Both the position numbers and the translations under genes were made by a program. This document shows positions 1 to 8,326 of a DNA stretch of 64,000 bases, one piece after another. This DNA is from Pigmentiphaga kullae (lineage in GTDB: Bacteria > Pseudomonadota > Gammaproteobacteria > Burkholderiales > Burkholderiaceae_B), in the NCBI RefSeq assembly GCF_004216695.1, contig NZ_SGXC01000001.1, positions 1,426,001-1,490,000 on the forward strand. The letters run 5' to 3'. The stretch's first letter is position 1. Each line of letters opens with the position of its first letter. Under the pieces are notes generated by a model. The model was given only the letters and a program-made list of their open reading frames with translations, did not search any database and had not been told where the DNA came from.

Positions 1-665
1 AGCGCCGTCAGCTTGCCGGTCTTGATGTGAGGCAGCACGGTCGGACCCGCCAGCCAGCCGCAATCGACCTGGCCGCCCAGCACGTCGGTCAGCGCGGGAC
101 CGGGGCCGCGATAGGCCACATGCTGGATGTCGGCGCCCGTGGCGCGCAGGAACATGGCGCCGGCCAGGTGTCCGGGCGTGCCGTTGCCGCCCGAGGCATA
201 GGTCAGCCGCTTCTTCCCGGCCAGCTCCACCAGCTGGCTGGCGCGGTCGACCTTCACGCCCGGATGGCAGACCAGCACCTGGTTGAAGGTGGCCACCATG
301 GATACCGGCACCATGTCGCGGCGCGCATCGAAGCTGAGTTTCTTGTAGACCAGCGGGTTCACGGTGACGACCGTGTCGGCGCCGACCAGCAGCACGTGTC
401 CATCGGGCCGGGCCCGCAGCATCTCGCCGGGCGCGAGATTCAGGCCGGCCCCAGGGCGGTTCTCGACCGTGAAGGTCTGGCCGAACGAGGCGGCCAACTG
501 TTCGGCCAGCGACCGGGCGATGATGTCCGACGGCGCGCCCGGCGGGGAACCGGACAGCATGCGGACCGGCCCGCCGGGATAGGCGGGTTGCGCGGCGGCG
601 CAGGGCGCGGCCGCGGTCGTTACGGCAAGGGCCAGCAGGCATGCCGGCGGGGTAAGGCGGATCAT
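1..665 (-). CDS. Bug/TctC-family periplasmic solute-binding receptor (3' end beyond window)
   Basis: The gene runs off the left edge, so about 221 residues are visible. A signal peptide is followed by the Bug-type N-terminus (PVRMLSGSPPGAPSDIIARS), then VENRPGAG and RPDGHVLL, which are typical of tripartite tricarboxylate transporter receptors. Family members bind carboxylates or other small organic acids in the periplasm. The start codon overlaps the stop of the upstream dioxygenase subunit gene (ATGA), so the two are probably translationally coupled. That places it in the pobA-ligA-ligB operon and suggests, by inference, a substrate related to 4-hydroxybenzoate or protocatechuate. No TctA or TctB gene is visible nearby. 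The family is certain; the ligand is unknown. Confidence 0.93.
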   Translation of the reverse strand, partial: MIRLTPPACLLALAVTTAAAPCAAAQPAYPGGPVRMLSGSPPGAPSDIIARSLAEQLAASFGQTFTVENRPGAGLNLAPGEMLRARPDGHVLLVGADTVVTVNPLVYKKLSFDARRDMVPVSMVATFNQVLVCHPGVKVDRASQLVELAGKKRLTYASGGNGTPGHLAGAMFLRATGADIQHVAYRGPGPALTDVLGGQVDCGWLAGPTVLPHIKTGKLTA

Positions 666-1516
666 GAGGTCTCCTCCTCGGCGTCCACGAAAGTGACCAG
701 CCCCATGCCGCTGGTCATCGGGGCGTAGTAGTTCTTGTGCAGCCGCCGGACCCGCGGCGTCATCGCGCCGCGCATGATCAGCCACATGATCAGTTCGACC
801 GCCTCGGCCCCGGCCGCCTGCATGATGTCCTCGTGGCTCATGGCCGCGAGCGACGCGGGGTCGGACTCGATCAGGTCCAGCCATCTCCGGTCGAAGGCTT
901 CGTCCAGATGGCCGAAGCGTTCCCCGTGCAACTGGTGCGACATGCCGCCGGTGCCGACGATCGCCACGCGCGCGTCGGCGGGATAGCTTTCGACGGCGCG
1001 GCGCAGCGCCTGGCCCAGCCGCAGACAGCGGCGAGCCGTGGGCAGCGGATGCTGGATCACGTTGACGACCAGCGGCACGACCTTGATGTTCCAGTCGGGC
1101 TGATAGGACCACAGCAGCGGCAGAGGCACGAGCAGGCCGTGGTCCACCGCCATTTCCTGGCATATCGTCAGGTCGAATTCGTCGGCGATCAGGGCATTGG
1201 CCAGGTGCCAGGACAGGTCCGCGTCGCCCTTGACGGCGGGCAGCGGCCGCTGGCCGAAGCCTTCGTCGGCCAGCGGATAGCTGTCGGCCGTGCCCAGCGC
1301 GAAGGTGGGGCAGCGGTCCAGGCCGAAGTCCGAGCCGTGGTCGTTGTAGACGAAGATCACGGCGTCGGCGCGCACTTCGTTCTCCAGCCAGTCCTTGACC
1401 GGCAGATAGCCGTCGAAAAGCGGCTTCCATGCCGGGTCCTGCTGCTTGCCCAGGTCGAAGGCGCGTCCGATGGACGGAACGTGCGAACTGCCTATGCCTG
1501 CCACGATGCGTGCCAT
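662..1516 (-). CDS. ligB: Protocatechuate 4,5-dioxygenase beta (catalytic) subunit
   Basis: This 284-residue protein belongs to the LigB class of extradiol dioxygenases, which open protocatechuate between C4 and C5 to give 4-carboxy-2-hydroxymuconate semialdehyde. The metal and catalytic residues are at the expected places: His12 (GIGSSHVPS), His60 (YNDHGSDF), His194 (GTGGMSHQL) and Glu241 (AEAVELIMW), close to the numbering in Sphingobium LigB. The start overlaps the end of ligA by one base (TGATG), and the stop overlaps the Bug gene that follows, so the genes are tightly coupled. The alpha subunit is the neighbouring gene. The pobA neighbour supports protocatechuate as the substrate, although gallate-type relatives share the fold. 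Confidence 0.93.
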   Translation of the reverse strand: MARIVAGIGSSHVPSIGRAFDLGKQQDPAWKPLFDGYLPVKDWLENEVRADAVIFVYNDHGSDFGLDRCPTFALGTADSYPLADEGFGQRPLPAVKGDADLSWHLANALIADEFDLTICQEMAVDHGLLVPLPLLWSYQPDWNIKVVPLVVNVIQHPLPTARRCLRLGQALRRAVESYPADARVAIVGTGGMSHQLHGERFGHLDEAFDRRWLDLIESDPASLAAMSHEDIMQAAGAEAVELIMWLIMRGAMTPRVRRLHKNYYAPMTSGMGLVTFVDAEEETS

Positions 1517-1881
1517 CAGACGGCCCCCTTGTCCTGGCGCGTGGCGAGGAATTCGTCCAGGCTCTGGCCGCGCATCTGCGCGCCCATCGTGTAGAGCCCG
1601 GCTCCCACCGTCGCGCCGATCTTGATCATGTAGTAGATGTTGCCGCCCAGCCTGACCAGTTCCAGCCAGTCGCGATCGCGGATGGCCTGCTTCTGGGGCT
1701 CGGACAGTCCGAACGAAGCCATGTAGGCTTCCTCGTCCTGCCGGAAGCGTTCGCGGTTTTCGGACCGGGTGAGCGACATGCACAGCTTGTTGACGGGATA
1801 GCCCCGGCGGCTGCGATCGCCGTCGAAGACATAGGTGCCGTCTATGCCCCAGTCCCGGGGCGGGGGTGATGCGTCCGTCAT
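1516..1881 (-). CDS. ligA: Protocatechuate 4,5-dioxygenase alpha subunit
   Basis: A 121-residue LigA-domain protein. It contains the conserved segment with NKLCMSLTRSENRERF, followed by a helical region (EEAYMASFGLSEPQKQAI) and GGNIYYMIKIGATVG. In the characterised enzyme the small alpha subunit covers the active-site mouth of LigB. It is slightly shorter than Sphingobium LigA. It lies 26 bp downstream of pobA and overlaps ligB by one base. The ATG at 1881 was chosen because the LigA-like sequence (WGIDGTYVFDGDRSRRGYP) starts directly after it and the upstream reading frame is not conserved in character. Confidence 0.92.
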   Translation of the reverse strand: MTDASPPPRDWGIDGTYVFDGDRSRRGYPVNKLCMSLTRSENRERFRQDEEAYMASFGLSEPQKQAIRDRDWLELVRLGGNIYYMIKIGATVGAGLYTMGAQMRGQSLDEFLATRQDKGAV

Positions 1882-1907
1882 CGTGTCTCCTGGTAGGACG
1901 TGGGCGG

Positions 1908-3095
1908 TCAGACGTCGAAGGGCAGGCCCGTGTAGTTGCGCGCGAACAATTCCGCGGCACGCGGGTCTTCGACGATCTGTTCGAGTTCGGCAAGCTGCAT
2001 GCGCATGTGGAAGCGCGGCTCGTCGTGGAAACGGTGCAGCAGCGTGCACAGCGAGGCGGCGAAGCGCTGGGTCTTCCATACCCGGCGCAGGGCGATCTCA
2101 GAGTACCGTTCGAGCAGATCGCCATCGCCGTGGCGGTAATAGGCCTCCAGCGCTGCCGCCATGACGCGCACGTCGCCCACCGCGCTGTTCAATCCCTTGG
2201 CGCCCGTGGGTGGAACGATGTGCGCGGCGTCTCCCGCCAGCATCAGCCGGCCGTGGCGCATCGGCGCGGCCACGAAGCTGCGCATGGGCGTCAGCGACTT
2301 CTGCACGATGCGGCCTTCGTTCAGGCGGAAGCCGTCATGGGTGGCGAAGCGCGCGTGCAGTTCCGACCAGATGCGGTCGTCGGACCACTGCTCGACGTCG
2401 TCGTCCACCGGGCATTGCAGATACAGGCGGCTGACCGTGGGCGAGCGCATGCTTTGCAGCGCGAAGCCGCGTTTGTGGTGGGCGTAGATCACTTCGTGCG
2501 AGGCGGGGGCCGCCTCGGCCAGGATGCCGAGCCAGGCGAAGGGATAGTCCCTGCCGTAGCTGTCGATGCGGCCGCCGGGGATGGCCGGACGGCTGATGCC
2601 GTGGAAGCCGTCGCAGCCGGCCACGAAATCGCACGCGAGCTCGCGGGTTTCGCCGTCCTGCTCGAAGCGGATGCGGGGCCGGGACGTTTCCAGGTCGAGC
2701 AGCGAGGTCACCCGCGCCTCGAACCAGAGCGGCCGGTCCGTTTGCAGGCGCGCGGCGACCAGGTCCTTGACGATTTCATGCTGGGGATAGACGGTGACGC
2801 ACTGTCCGCCTGACAGCGCCTTGACGTCGAGGCGATGGCGGGTTTCCCCGAAGCGTATGTCTATGCCTTCGTGGACCATGCCTTCGCGCGCGAGGCGGGC
2901 GCCGACGCCGCAGTCCGCCAGCGTCCGTACCACGCCGTGCTCGAGCACGCCGGCGCGCTGCCGGTTCTCGATGTACGAGCGCGGGCGGCTTTCGAGGATG
3001 ACCGAGTCGATGCCCGCCAGATGCAGCATCTGTGCCAGCAGTAGTCCGGAGGGGCCGGCGCCGACGATGCCGACTTGAGTCTTGATGGTTTCCAT
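1908..3095 (-). CDS. pobA: 4-hydroxybenzoate 3-monooxygenase
   Basis: This 395-residue flavoprotein has essentially the length of Pseudomonas fluorescens p-hydroxybenzoate hydroxylase (394). It converts 4-hydroxybenzoate to protocatechuate using NAD(P)H, O2 and FAD. The three FAD motifs are GAGPSG (residues 12-17), the CDG motif near 161-163 and GD at 288-289 in LMLAGDAAHIVPPTGAKGLN. Active-site residues map with an offset of about +3: Tyr204 in IYAHHKRGF, Ser215 and Arg217 in QSMRS, and Tyr388 in NYTGLPF. The ATG at 3095 (METIKTQVG) is preferred over the upstream one at 3131 because it fits the family N-terminus. Its product feeds LigAB, the next genes in the operon. No PobR-type regulator is adjacent. 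Confidence 0.95.
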   Translation of the reverse strand: METIKTQVGIVGAGPSGLLLAQMLHLAGIDSVILESRPRSYIENRQRAGVLEHGVVRTLADCGVGARLAREGMVHEGIDIRFGETRHRLDVKALSGGQCVTVYPQHEIVKDLVAARLQTDRPLWFEARVTSLLDLETSRPRIRFEQDGETRELACDFVAGCDGFHGISRPAIPGGRIDSYGRDYPFAWLGILAEAAPASHEVIYAHHKRGFALQSMRSPTVSRLYLQCPVDDDVEQWSDDRIWSELHARFATHDGFRLNEGRIVQKSLTPMRSFVAAPMRHGRLMLAGDAAHIVPPTGAKGLNSAVGDVRVMAAALEAYYRHGDGDLLERYSEIALRRVWKTQRFAASLCTLLHRFHDEPRFHMRMQLAELEQIVEDPRAAELFARNYTGLPFDV

Positions 3096-3199
3096 GCCGT
3101 GGGTCGTAGTTCCGTTGCCGGGCCCGTTCATCCAGGCCCGGCGGCAGTATCACGATCCGCGCGTACAGCGAAAAGCCAGTTTTTCCTTATCTCGATAAC

Positions 3200-3217
3200 G
3201 GTTTGCTATCAGCAACC
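3200..3217. promoter_or_regulatory. Interrupted palindrome upstream of pobA, candidate operator
   Basis: GGTTTGCTATCAGCAACC is an 18-bp near-perfect inverted repeat centred on ATC, about 105 bp upstream of the pobA start and about the same distance upstream of the divergent PRC-barrel gene. pobA genes are usually controlled by IclR- or AraC-type PobR activators, and such a gene is not in view, so assignment to a regulator is inference. Confidence 0.35.
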
Positions 3218-3320
3218 CCGGATCATGGGGCACGTTCCTTGCTGGTATCCCGGCGCTTCCGCAGTTTCTCGTCCCCGGACGCAGGCGTGGAAGCCGCCGG
3301 CGTCCAAGAAGGAGATCAAC

Positions 3321-3827
3321 ATGGCACAAATCGACAGCACCGCCGCGCGCCAGCAGGGCGGCGCCGGCATCGTGGGCAAGGGCAGCGCGACGGCCGCCGG
3401 GCCGGGGCCGCACATCATGGCCGCCTCGACACTGGACGGCAACAAGGTCTACAGCGCCGACGATGTCCATGTCGGATCGATCAAGGACATCATGCTGGAC
3501 GTGTCGGCGGGACGCATCGCTTATGCGGTGCTGTCGAGCGGCGGCTTCCTGGGCATGGGGGACAAGCTGGTGGCCATCCCTTGGAACGCGCTGACGCTGG
3601 ACACCGACCGCAAGGTGTTCATCCTGGGCGTGTCGGCCGACGTGGTGAAGCAGGCCGAAGGTTTCGACAAGGACCGCTGGCCCAGCTTCGCCGACGCGGG
3701 CTGGGCCACCGAGCTGCACGGCCGCTACGGTACGGAGCCCTATTGGCACCAGCGCCAGGGCGAACGGGTCGTCATAGACCAGCCGGTGGTGAACGCCCCG
3801 CGCACGGGTTTCTCGGAAGGCTTGTAG
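3321..3827 (+). CDS. PRC-barrel domain protein
   Basis: A 168-residue soluble protein. A low-complexity Gly/Ala-rich N-terminus is followed by one PRC-barrel domain (around residues 35-105: NKVYSADDVHVGSIKDIMLD, then GDKLVAIPWNALTLD). PRC-barrels occur in RimM, photosynthetic reaction-centre H subunits and many stress or envelope-associated proteins of unknown function. The C-terminal third (DRWPSFADAGWATELHGRYG) is typical of the proteobacterial version that accompanies stress genes. AAGGAG sits six bases before the ATG and sets the start. It converges with the adenine deaminase gene, with one base between the stop codons. No specific reaction can be assigned. Confidence 0.88.
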   Translation: MAQIDSTAARQQGGAGIVGKGSATAAGPGPHIMAASTLDGNKVYSADDVHVGSIKDIMLDVSAGRIAYAVLSSGGFLGMGDKLVAIPWNALTLDTDRKVFILGVSADVVKQAEGFDKDRWPSFADAGWATELHGRYGTEPYWHQRQGERVVIDQPVVNAPRTGFSEGL

Positions 3828-3828
3828 C

Positions 3829-4878
3829 CTAGCCCGTGGGAATGCCGTCGAAGGCCTTGTCCAGCCTTCGCCGCCAGGCCTGCTTGTCCGTTTCGGGCGC
3901 GAAGCTCGCGTCCAGGCTGTTACGCGCCAGCCGGTATGCGTCGCGCGCGCCCAATTCGGGCAGGGCCTCGAAGCAGGCCAGGTAGTTCCGGTTGACGTAG
4001 CCGCCGAAATAGGCGGGATCGTCGGAGTTCACCGTTACGCACAGACCGGCCTCCAGCAAGCGCGCGAGGGTGTGCCGTTCCATGCTGGGATAGACCTTCA
4101 GCATGACGTTGGACAGCGGACAGACGGTCAGCGGGATCCGGTGCTCGGCCAGGTGGGCCACCAGCCGCGGATCGTCCAGGCAGCGCACGCCGTGGTCGAT
4201 GCGCTCGGCCTTCAGGTCGCGCAGGGCGCTCCAGATGTAGGAAGCCGGACCTTCTTCGCCGGCGTGGGCGACGGTGCGCCATCCCAGTTCGCGGCAGCGC
4301 CGGAAGACCTCGGTGAACTTCTCGGGCGGATTGCCGACTTCGCCGCTGTCCAGCCCGACACCCAGGATGCGGTCGCGGTAGGGCAGCGCCGCCGCCAGGG
4401 TCTCGAAGGCCGATTCCTGCGGCAGGTGGCGCAGGAAGCACATGATCAGCTCGCTGCTCACGCCCAGCGTGTCGCGGGCGTCGCGGCGGGCGCGGTCCAG
4501 GCCGGCGATGACCGTGCCGAATTCCACGCCGCGCACCGTGTGCGTCTGCGGATCGAAGAAGATCTCGGCATGCACGACGTTGTCCGCCGCGGCGCGCCGG
4601 AAGTAGGCCATGGCCATGTGGTAGAAATCTTCCTCGCGTTGCAGCACGGCGGCCCCCGCGTAGTACAGGTCCAGGAAGCTCTGCAGATCCTGGAACGCAT
4701 AGGCCCGGCGCAGGCTGTCGATGTCGGGGTAGGGCAGGCCGAGGCCGTTGCGTCGCGCCAGCGCGAAGATCAGCTCGGGTTCCAGGGTGCCTTCGATGTG
4801 CAGGTGCAGCTCGGCCTTGGGCATGGCCTGCAGCAGCGTCGCGAGGTGGGGCGGAGGTACGGTCCGGGACGGAGTCAT
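3829..4878 (-). CDS. Adenine deaminase (adenosine deaminase-like family)
   Basis: 349 residues in the metallo-dependent hydrolase fold. Zinc ligands and catalytic motifs are present: HLHIEG (His25, His27), HAGEEG in the middle, and NSDDPAYFGG near the C-terminus. The segment EIFFDPQTHT matches the bacterial group shown to deaminate adenine to hypoxanthine (for example Pseudomonas aeruginosa PA0148) rather than true adenosine deaminases, so adenine is the more likely substrate. The product would be purine salvage in the cytoplasm. The MazG-like gene lies just upstream on the same strand (12 bp), which suggests co-transcription of two nucleobase/nucleotide housekeeping enzymes. Confidence 0.9.
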   Translation of the reverse strand: MTPSRTVPPPHLATLLQAMPKAELHLHIEGTLEPELIFALARRNGLGLPYPDIDSLRRAYAFQDLQSFLDLYYAGAAVLQREEDFYHMAMAYFRRAAADNVVHAEIFFDPQTHTVRGVEFGTVIAGLDRARRDARDTLGVSSELIMCFLRHLPQESAFETLAAALPYRDRILGVGLDSGEVGNPPEKFTEVFRRCRELGWRTVAHAGEEGPASYIWSALRDLKAERIDHGVRCLDDPRLVAHLAEHRIPLTVCPLSNVMLKVYPSMERHTLARLLEAGLCVTVNSDDPAYFGGYVNRNYLACFEALPELGARDAYRLARNSLDASFAPETDKQAWRRRLDKAFDGIPTG

Positions 4879-4890
4879 GGCGGCCGCCTG

Positions 4891-5247
4891 TCAGGTGTCG
4901 TCGCTTTCGTCGTACTTGCGGGAGCTGCCGTAGAACGCCTGGGGCGGATACTTGATCGCGTTCTTCAGCATCTTGCGCTCGACCGCCTGGCCTATGTCGA
5001 TGTCCAGCTTGTCGGCCAGCGCGACCAGATAGAGCTGCACGTCGGCGATCTCGTCGGCGGCTTCGGACAGCTTGATGGGATTGAGTTCCTTGGATTCTTC
5101 CTCGGTCATCCACTGGAAGATGGAGACGAGTTCACCGGCTTCGCCGCTCAGCGCCATGGCGAGATTCTTGGGGGAGTGGAACTGGTCCCAGTTGCGTTCT
5201 TCGGTGAAGCGCCGGACGGCGCGCCTGATCTGGTCGAAGTCGGACAC
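4891..5247 (-). CDS. MazG-like nucleotide pyrophosphohydrolase (dCTPase type)
   Basis: 118 residues, a single all-alpha NTP pyrophosphohydrolase domain. The metal-binding signature of the superfamily is clear: GEAGELVSIFQWMTEEE, then EAADEIADVQLYLVALADKL. It resembles the RS21-C6/DCTPP1 branch, which hydrolyses (modified) dCTP and related non-canonical nucleotides to the monophosphate and pyrophosphate, rather than full-length MazG, which has two domains. It lies directly upstream of the adenine deaminase gene. The C-terminal tail (SSRKYDESDDT) is acidic and probably disordered. Confidence 0.88.
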   Translation of the reverse strand: MSDFDQIRRAVRRFTEERNWDQFHSPKNLAMALSGEAGELVSIFQWMTEEESKELNPIKLSEAADEIADVQLYLVALADKLDIDIGQAVERKMLKNAIKYPPQAFYGSSRKYDESDDT

Positions 5248-5378
5248 GTTGATACCTCTGGGGGCGGGACGTTTATATTCTAGCCCTCGCCGCCGGCCGG
5301 CCCGCCCAGGGCCTGTTCACGCCAAAACCGCAAAATCCGCAACACGTCCCCCCGTACAGTCCGTACCCGGAGGTACTC

Positions 5379-6227
5379 ATGAAATCGCAGACACGCAGCC
5401 ACTACGAACGGCGCCTGGAGCCAGTCCTAGCCTGGCTGGCCGCGCATCCGGACCAGGACGCCGACCTGTATCAACTGGCCGGACTGGCCTGTCTGTCGCC
5501 GTATCACTTCCACCGGGTCTATCGCGCCATGCTGGGCGAGACCGTGGCGGCCACGGTGCAGCGGGTCAGGTTGATGCGGGCGTCGGCGGAACTGCGCCGG
5601 GACGGCCGCACGCTGGACCAGGTCGCGCGGCGGGCGGGCTACGGCTCGACCGCCGCGTTCAGCCGGGCGTTCAGCGCGGCGTTCGGCATGCCGCCCGGGC
5701 GATATCGCGAGGACCGTTCTCCCGACGTCATCTATCGCAGCAAGGAGCTCACCATGTATCCCGTGCAAATCGCATCATTCTCCGGCGCTTCGCTGGCGGC
5801 CTTGTCGCACGCCGGCGATTATCTCGGCATAGGCGCCACTTTCGACCGCCTGTTCATGCTGGCGGGCAGCCGCAACCTGCTGCTGGGCGAACCGCGCAGC
5901 TTCGGCGTCTATTACGACGATCCCGAGCAGGTGGCCACGCGGGACCTGCGCAGCGAAGCCGGACTGGAGGTGCCGCCCGGCATCGCGCTGGACGAGCCAC
6001 TGCATCGCCTGGAACTGCCCGCCGGCCGCTGCGCGGTGCTCGAGCACACGGGGCCGTACAGCGAACTGGAGTCGGCCTATGCCTGGCTGTTCGGCGGGTG
6101 GCTGCCGGCCAGCGGCGAGCAGCCGGCCGACTTCCCGATGTTCGAGGAATACGTGAACGACCCGAAGACCACCCCGCCGTCCGACCTGAAGACCCGCATC
6201 TACCTGCTTTTGGCGGACAAGCCGTAG
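5379..6227 (+). CDS. AraC-family regulator with C-terminal GyrI-like effector domain
   Basis: 282 residues with the Rob/SoxS-like order: an N-terminal AraC DNA-binding domain (residues about 1-115, two helix-turn-helix units, GLACLSPYHFHRVYRAMLGE and AGYGSTAAFSRAFSAAFGMP) and a C-terminal GyrI/SbmC-like ligand-binding domain (about 125-280). GyrI-like domains bind small hydrophobic or cationic compounds, so a role in stress or efflux control is plausible. GGAGG lies seven bases before the ATG. It is divergent from the MazG gene and converges on the following Bug gene, so no target operon is evident from context. Confidence 0.92.
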   Translation: MKSQTRSHYERRLEPVLAWLAAHPDQDADLYQLAGLACLSPYHFHRVYRAMLGETVAATVQRVRLMRASAELRRDGRTLDQVARRAGYGSTAAFSRAFSAAFGMPPGRYREDRSPDVIYRSKELTMYPVQIASFSGASLAALSHAGDYLGIGATFDRLFMLAGSRNLLLGEPRSFGVYYDDPEQVATRDLRSEAGLEVPPGIALDEPLHRLELPAGRCAVLEHTGPYSELESAYAWLFGGWLPASGEQPADFPMFEEYVNDPKTTPPSDLKTRIYLLLADKP

Positions 6228-6228
6228 A

Positions 6229-7206
6229 TCAGCCTCCGCTCAGGTCTATTCGCGAGGCGATGTCGCCGTAGACCGACAGTTCGCGGGACAGCTTGGCGCG
6301 GAACTCCGCGGCCGTCAGCGGCTTGGCCGCGAGGTTGCCCTGCGCTTCCATCGCCCGCTGCACGGCGGGGTCGCGCAGGATGTCGGCGACGTCGGCGTTG
6401 ATCCTGGCCACGACCTCGGGCGGGGTGCCCGCGGGGGCCAGCAGGCCATGCCAGGTACTGATCAGGTAATCGGGCACGCCGGCCTCGGCGAAGGTGGGGA
6501 CGTCCTTCAACTGCGCCAGCCGTTCGCCGGAGGCCACCGCCAGCGCCCGCAGCTTGCCCTGGTTGATGTAGCCCATGGCCGAGCCGGGCGTGGGGAAGGA
6601 CATGTTAACGACGCCGCCCATCAGGTCCGTCATGCCCTGCGCGGCGCCTTTGTAGGGCACGTGCAGGATGTCGGTGCCGGTGCGGATCTTGAACAGTTCC
6701 CCCGCCAGGTGCGGCACGCCGCCTATGCCCTGGGAACTGTAGCTGAACGGTTTTTTCTTCTCGCGCAGCGCGGCCAGCAACTGGCCCAGGTCCCGGTAGG
6801 GCGACGCCGCGTTCACCACCAGCACGTTGGGCACCTCGACGGTCAGGGCGACCGGCGTGAACGATTTCTCCACGTCGTAGCGCAGGTTCTTGTTCACGAA
6901 CTTGTTGAGGTTGTGGCTGCTTGCGGCCACCAGCAGCGTGTAGCCGTCCGGCCTGGCGTTGGCCACCGCGGTGGCGGCGATCGTGGCGTTGGCGCCCGGC
7001 TTGTTGTCGACGATGACCGACTGTTTCCAGCGCTTGGCCAGTTCGCTGGCGATCAGGCGGGCGGACTGGTCGATGGCGCCGCCGGGGGTGTAGCCGACCA
7101 CGAAGGTGACGGGCTGGGAGGGGTAGTCGGCCGCCAGGGCCGGGGGGCACAGCGCAAATGCGGCGATCAGCGCCGCCGCGAGCCGTCCGGGTGCAGGGAC
7201 GCGCAT
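6229..7206 (-). CDS. Bug/TctC-family periplasmic solute-binding receptor
   Basis: 325 residues with a signal peptide cut near ALAADYPSQPV. Bug signatures follow: VVGYTPGGAIDQSARLIASE, VDNKPGANATIA, RPDGYTLLVAAS, and VPYKGAAQGMTDLMGGVVN. The Asp in GGAIDQ corresponds to the helix dipole/ligand loop residue of Bug proteins. It converges on the AraC/GyrI gene and lies behind the pirin gene on the same strand with a strong hairpin between them. No transporter membrane subunits or catabolic genes adjoin it, so the ligand cannot be inferred. GGAG lies upstream of the ATG at 7206. Confidence 0.93.
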   Translation of the reverse strand: MRVPAPGRLAAALIAAFALCPPALAADYPSQPVTFVVGYTPGGAIDQSARLIASELAKRWKQSVIVDNKPGANATIAATAVANARPDGYTLLVAASSHNLNKFVNKNLRYDVEKSFTPVALTVEVPNVLVVNAASPYRDLGQLLAALREKKKPFSYSSQGIGGVPHLAGELFKIRTGTDILHVPYKGAAQGMTDLMGGVVNMSFPTPGSAMGYINQGKLRALAVASGERLAQLKDVPTFAEAGVPDYLISTWHGLLAPAGTPPEVVARINADVADILRDPAVQRAMEAQGNLAAKPLTAAEFRAKLSRELSVYGDIASRIDLSGG

Positions 7207-7235
7207 GGGGAGTCTCCGGATGTTCTTGTGAGGAC

Positions 7236-7260
7236 TGGGCGGGCCTGCGAGGCCCGCCCA
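7236..7260 (-). terminator. 11-bp perfect hairpin between the pirin and Bug genes
   Basis: TGGGCGGGCCT and its exact complement are separated by a GCG loop. On the minus strand it follows the pirin gene and precedes the Bug start by about 30 bases. No U-run follows, so it may be an attenuator, a processing site or a weak terminator rather than a standard intrinsic terminator. Confidence 0.4.
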
Positions 7261-7327
7261 TGCACACTAGACACCGGGCGCAGCCCGATCTCAAGCCGGA
7301 TTTTTCGAGTTTCCGCCCTGCGAAAAC

Positions 7328-8209
7328 CTACCAGGGCACGGGCGGCGCCACCAGGCGCCGGTTCTCGTAGCCCCGGACCGAGCCGAAACGCGCGCTGCCC
7401 GCCTCCCAGTCGCGTTGGGCCTGGGCGATGGCGGCCTTGCTGCCGACGAAGTTCCACCAGATGGTGATGTCGTCGGTGGGCGGTTCGCCGCCGATCAGCA
7501 GCAGGCGGCTGCCGGCCTCGGCGGACAGGGCCAGCTCCGCATGCCCCTTGGGAAGGTAGGCGAGTTCGTTCGTGGCGAAGCGCTGGCCGTCGACCTGCGC
7601 CGAGCCTTCCAGCACCAGCAGGCCGTGTTCGAAGCCGGGTTCGAGCGCCAGGCGCAGGGACGCGTCCGTCGGGCTTTGCAGGTCCATGCCGACCAGCGGC
7701 GTATGGACGCGGGTCGGCGCCGTGCGTCCGGCATGGGAGCCGGCCAGCAGGGTGAAGTCGACGCCGGCTTCCGACCAGCGCGGCAGATCGGGGTAGTGGT
7801 CGAACGCCGGGGGTATCTCCTGCTTGCCGGGAGGCAGCGCGATCCACAGCTGGGCCGCGTGCAGCACGCGCTGGTCGGGCAGGGATTCCTCGGTATGGCT
7901 GATGCCGATGCCGGCCGTCATCAGGTTGACCTGGCCCGGGCGCAGAACTTGCTCGTTGCCCAGGCTGTCGCGGTGCAGGGCCTCGCCCTCGATCAGCCAG
8001 GTGAAGGTCTGCAGGCCGATGTGGGGATGCGCTTCGACCAGCATCCCTTCGCCGGGCTCGAACCGGGCCGGCCCGGCATGGTCCAGGAAACACCAGGCCC
8101 CGATGCGCCGGCGCTGCCGTACCGGCAACACCCGATCCACGCTGATGCCGCCCCCGATCTGCGCCGTGCGCGACTCGATGCGTTCGATACCGGAATTCTC
8201 AGCGGTCAT
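7328..8209 (-). CDS. Pirin-family bicupin protein
   Basis: 293 residues. The N-terminal pirin cupin has the metal-binding histidines in HPHIGLQTFTWLIEGEALH and the conserved GIGISHTEE motif. The second cupin carries the C-terminal pirin domain with LLLIGGEPPTDDI and WWNFVGSK. Bacterial pirins of this type have been linked to quercetinase-like activity or redox-responsive regulation, but the reaction is not predictable from sequence. The ATG at 8209 is taken as the start because the upstream extension of this frame is antisense to asmA. Its start region is divergent from asmA. Confidence 0.9.
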   Translation of the reverse strand: MTAENSGIERIESRTAQIGGGISVDRVLPVRQRRRIGAWCFLDHAGPARFEPGEGMLVEAHPHIGLQTFTWLIEGEALHRDSLGNEQVLRPGQVNLMTAGIGISHTEESLPDQRVLHAAQLWIALPPGKQEIPPAFDHYPDLPRWSEAGVDFTLLAGSHAGRTAPTRVHTPLVGMDLQSPTDASLRLALEPGFEHGLLVLEGSAQVDGQRFATNELAYLPKGHAELALSAEAGSRLLLIGGEPPTDDITIWWNFVGSKAAIAQAQRDWEAGSARFGSVRGYENRRLVAPPVPW

Positions 8210-8326
8210 GTCAGTACTCCATATGCGGCGCGTAAGGGGGGAGCCGTTATCATATAGTCCTCCTGGGGTACAGTCGCGGAACGGCAGCGGCATGCCGGGC
8301 ATCCAGGTTTTTCGGAGACGAGTTAA

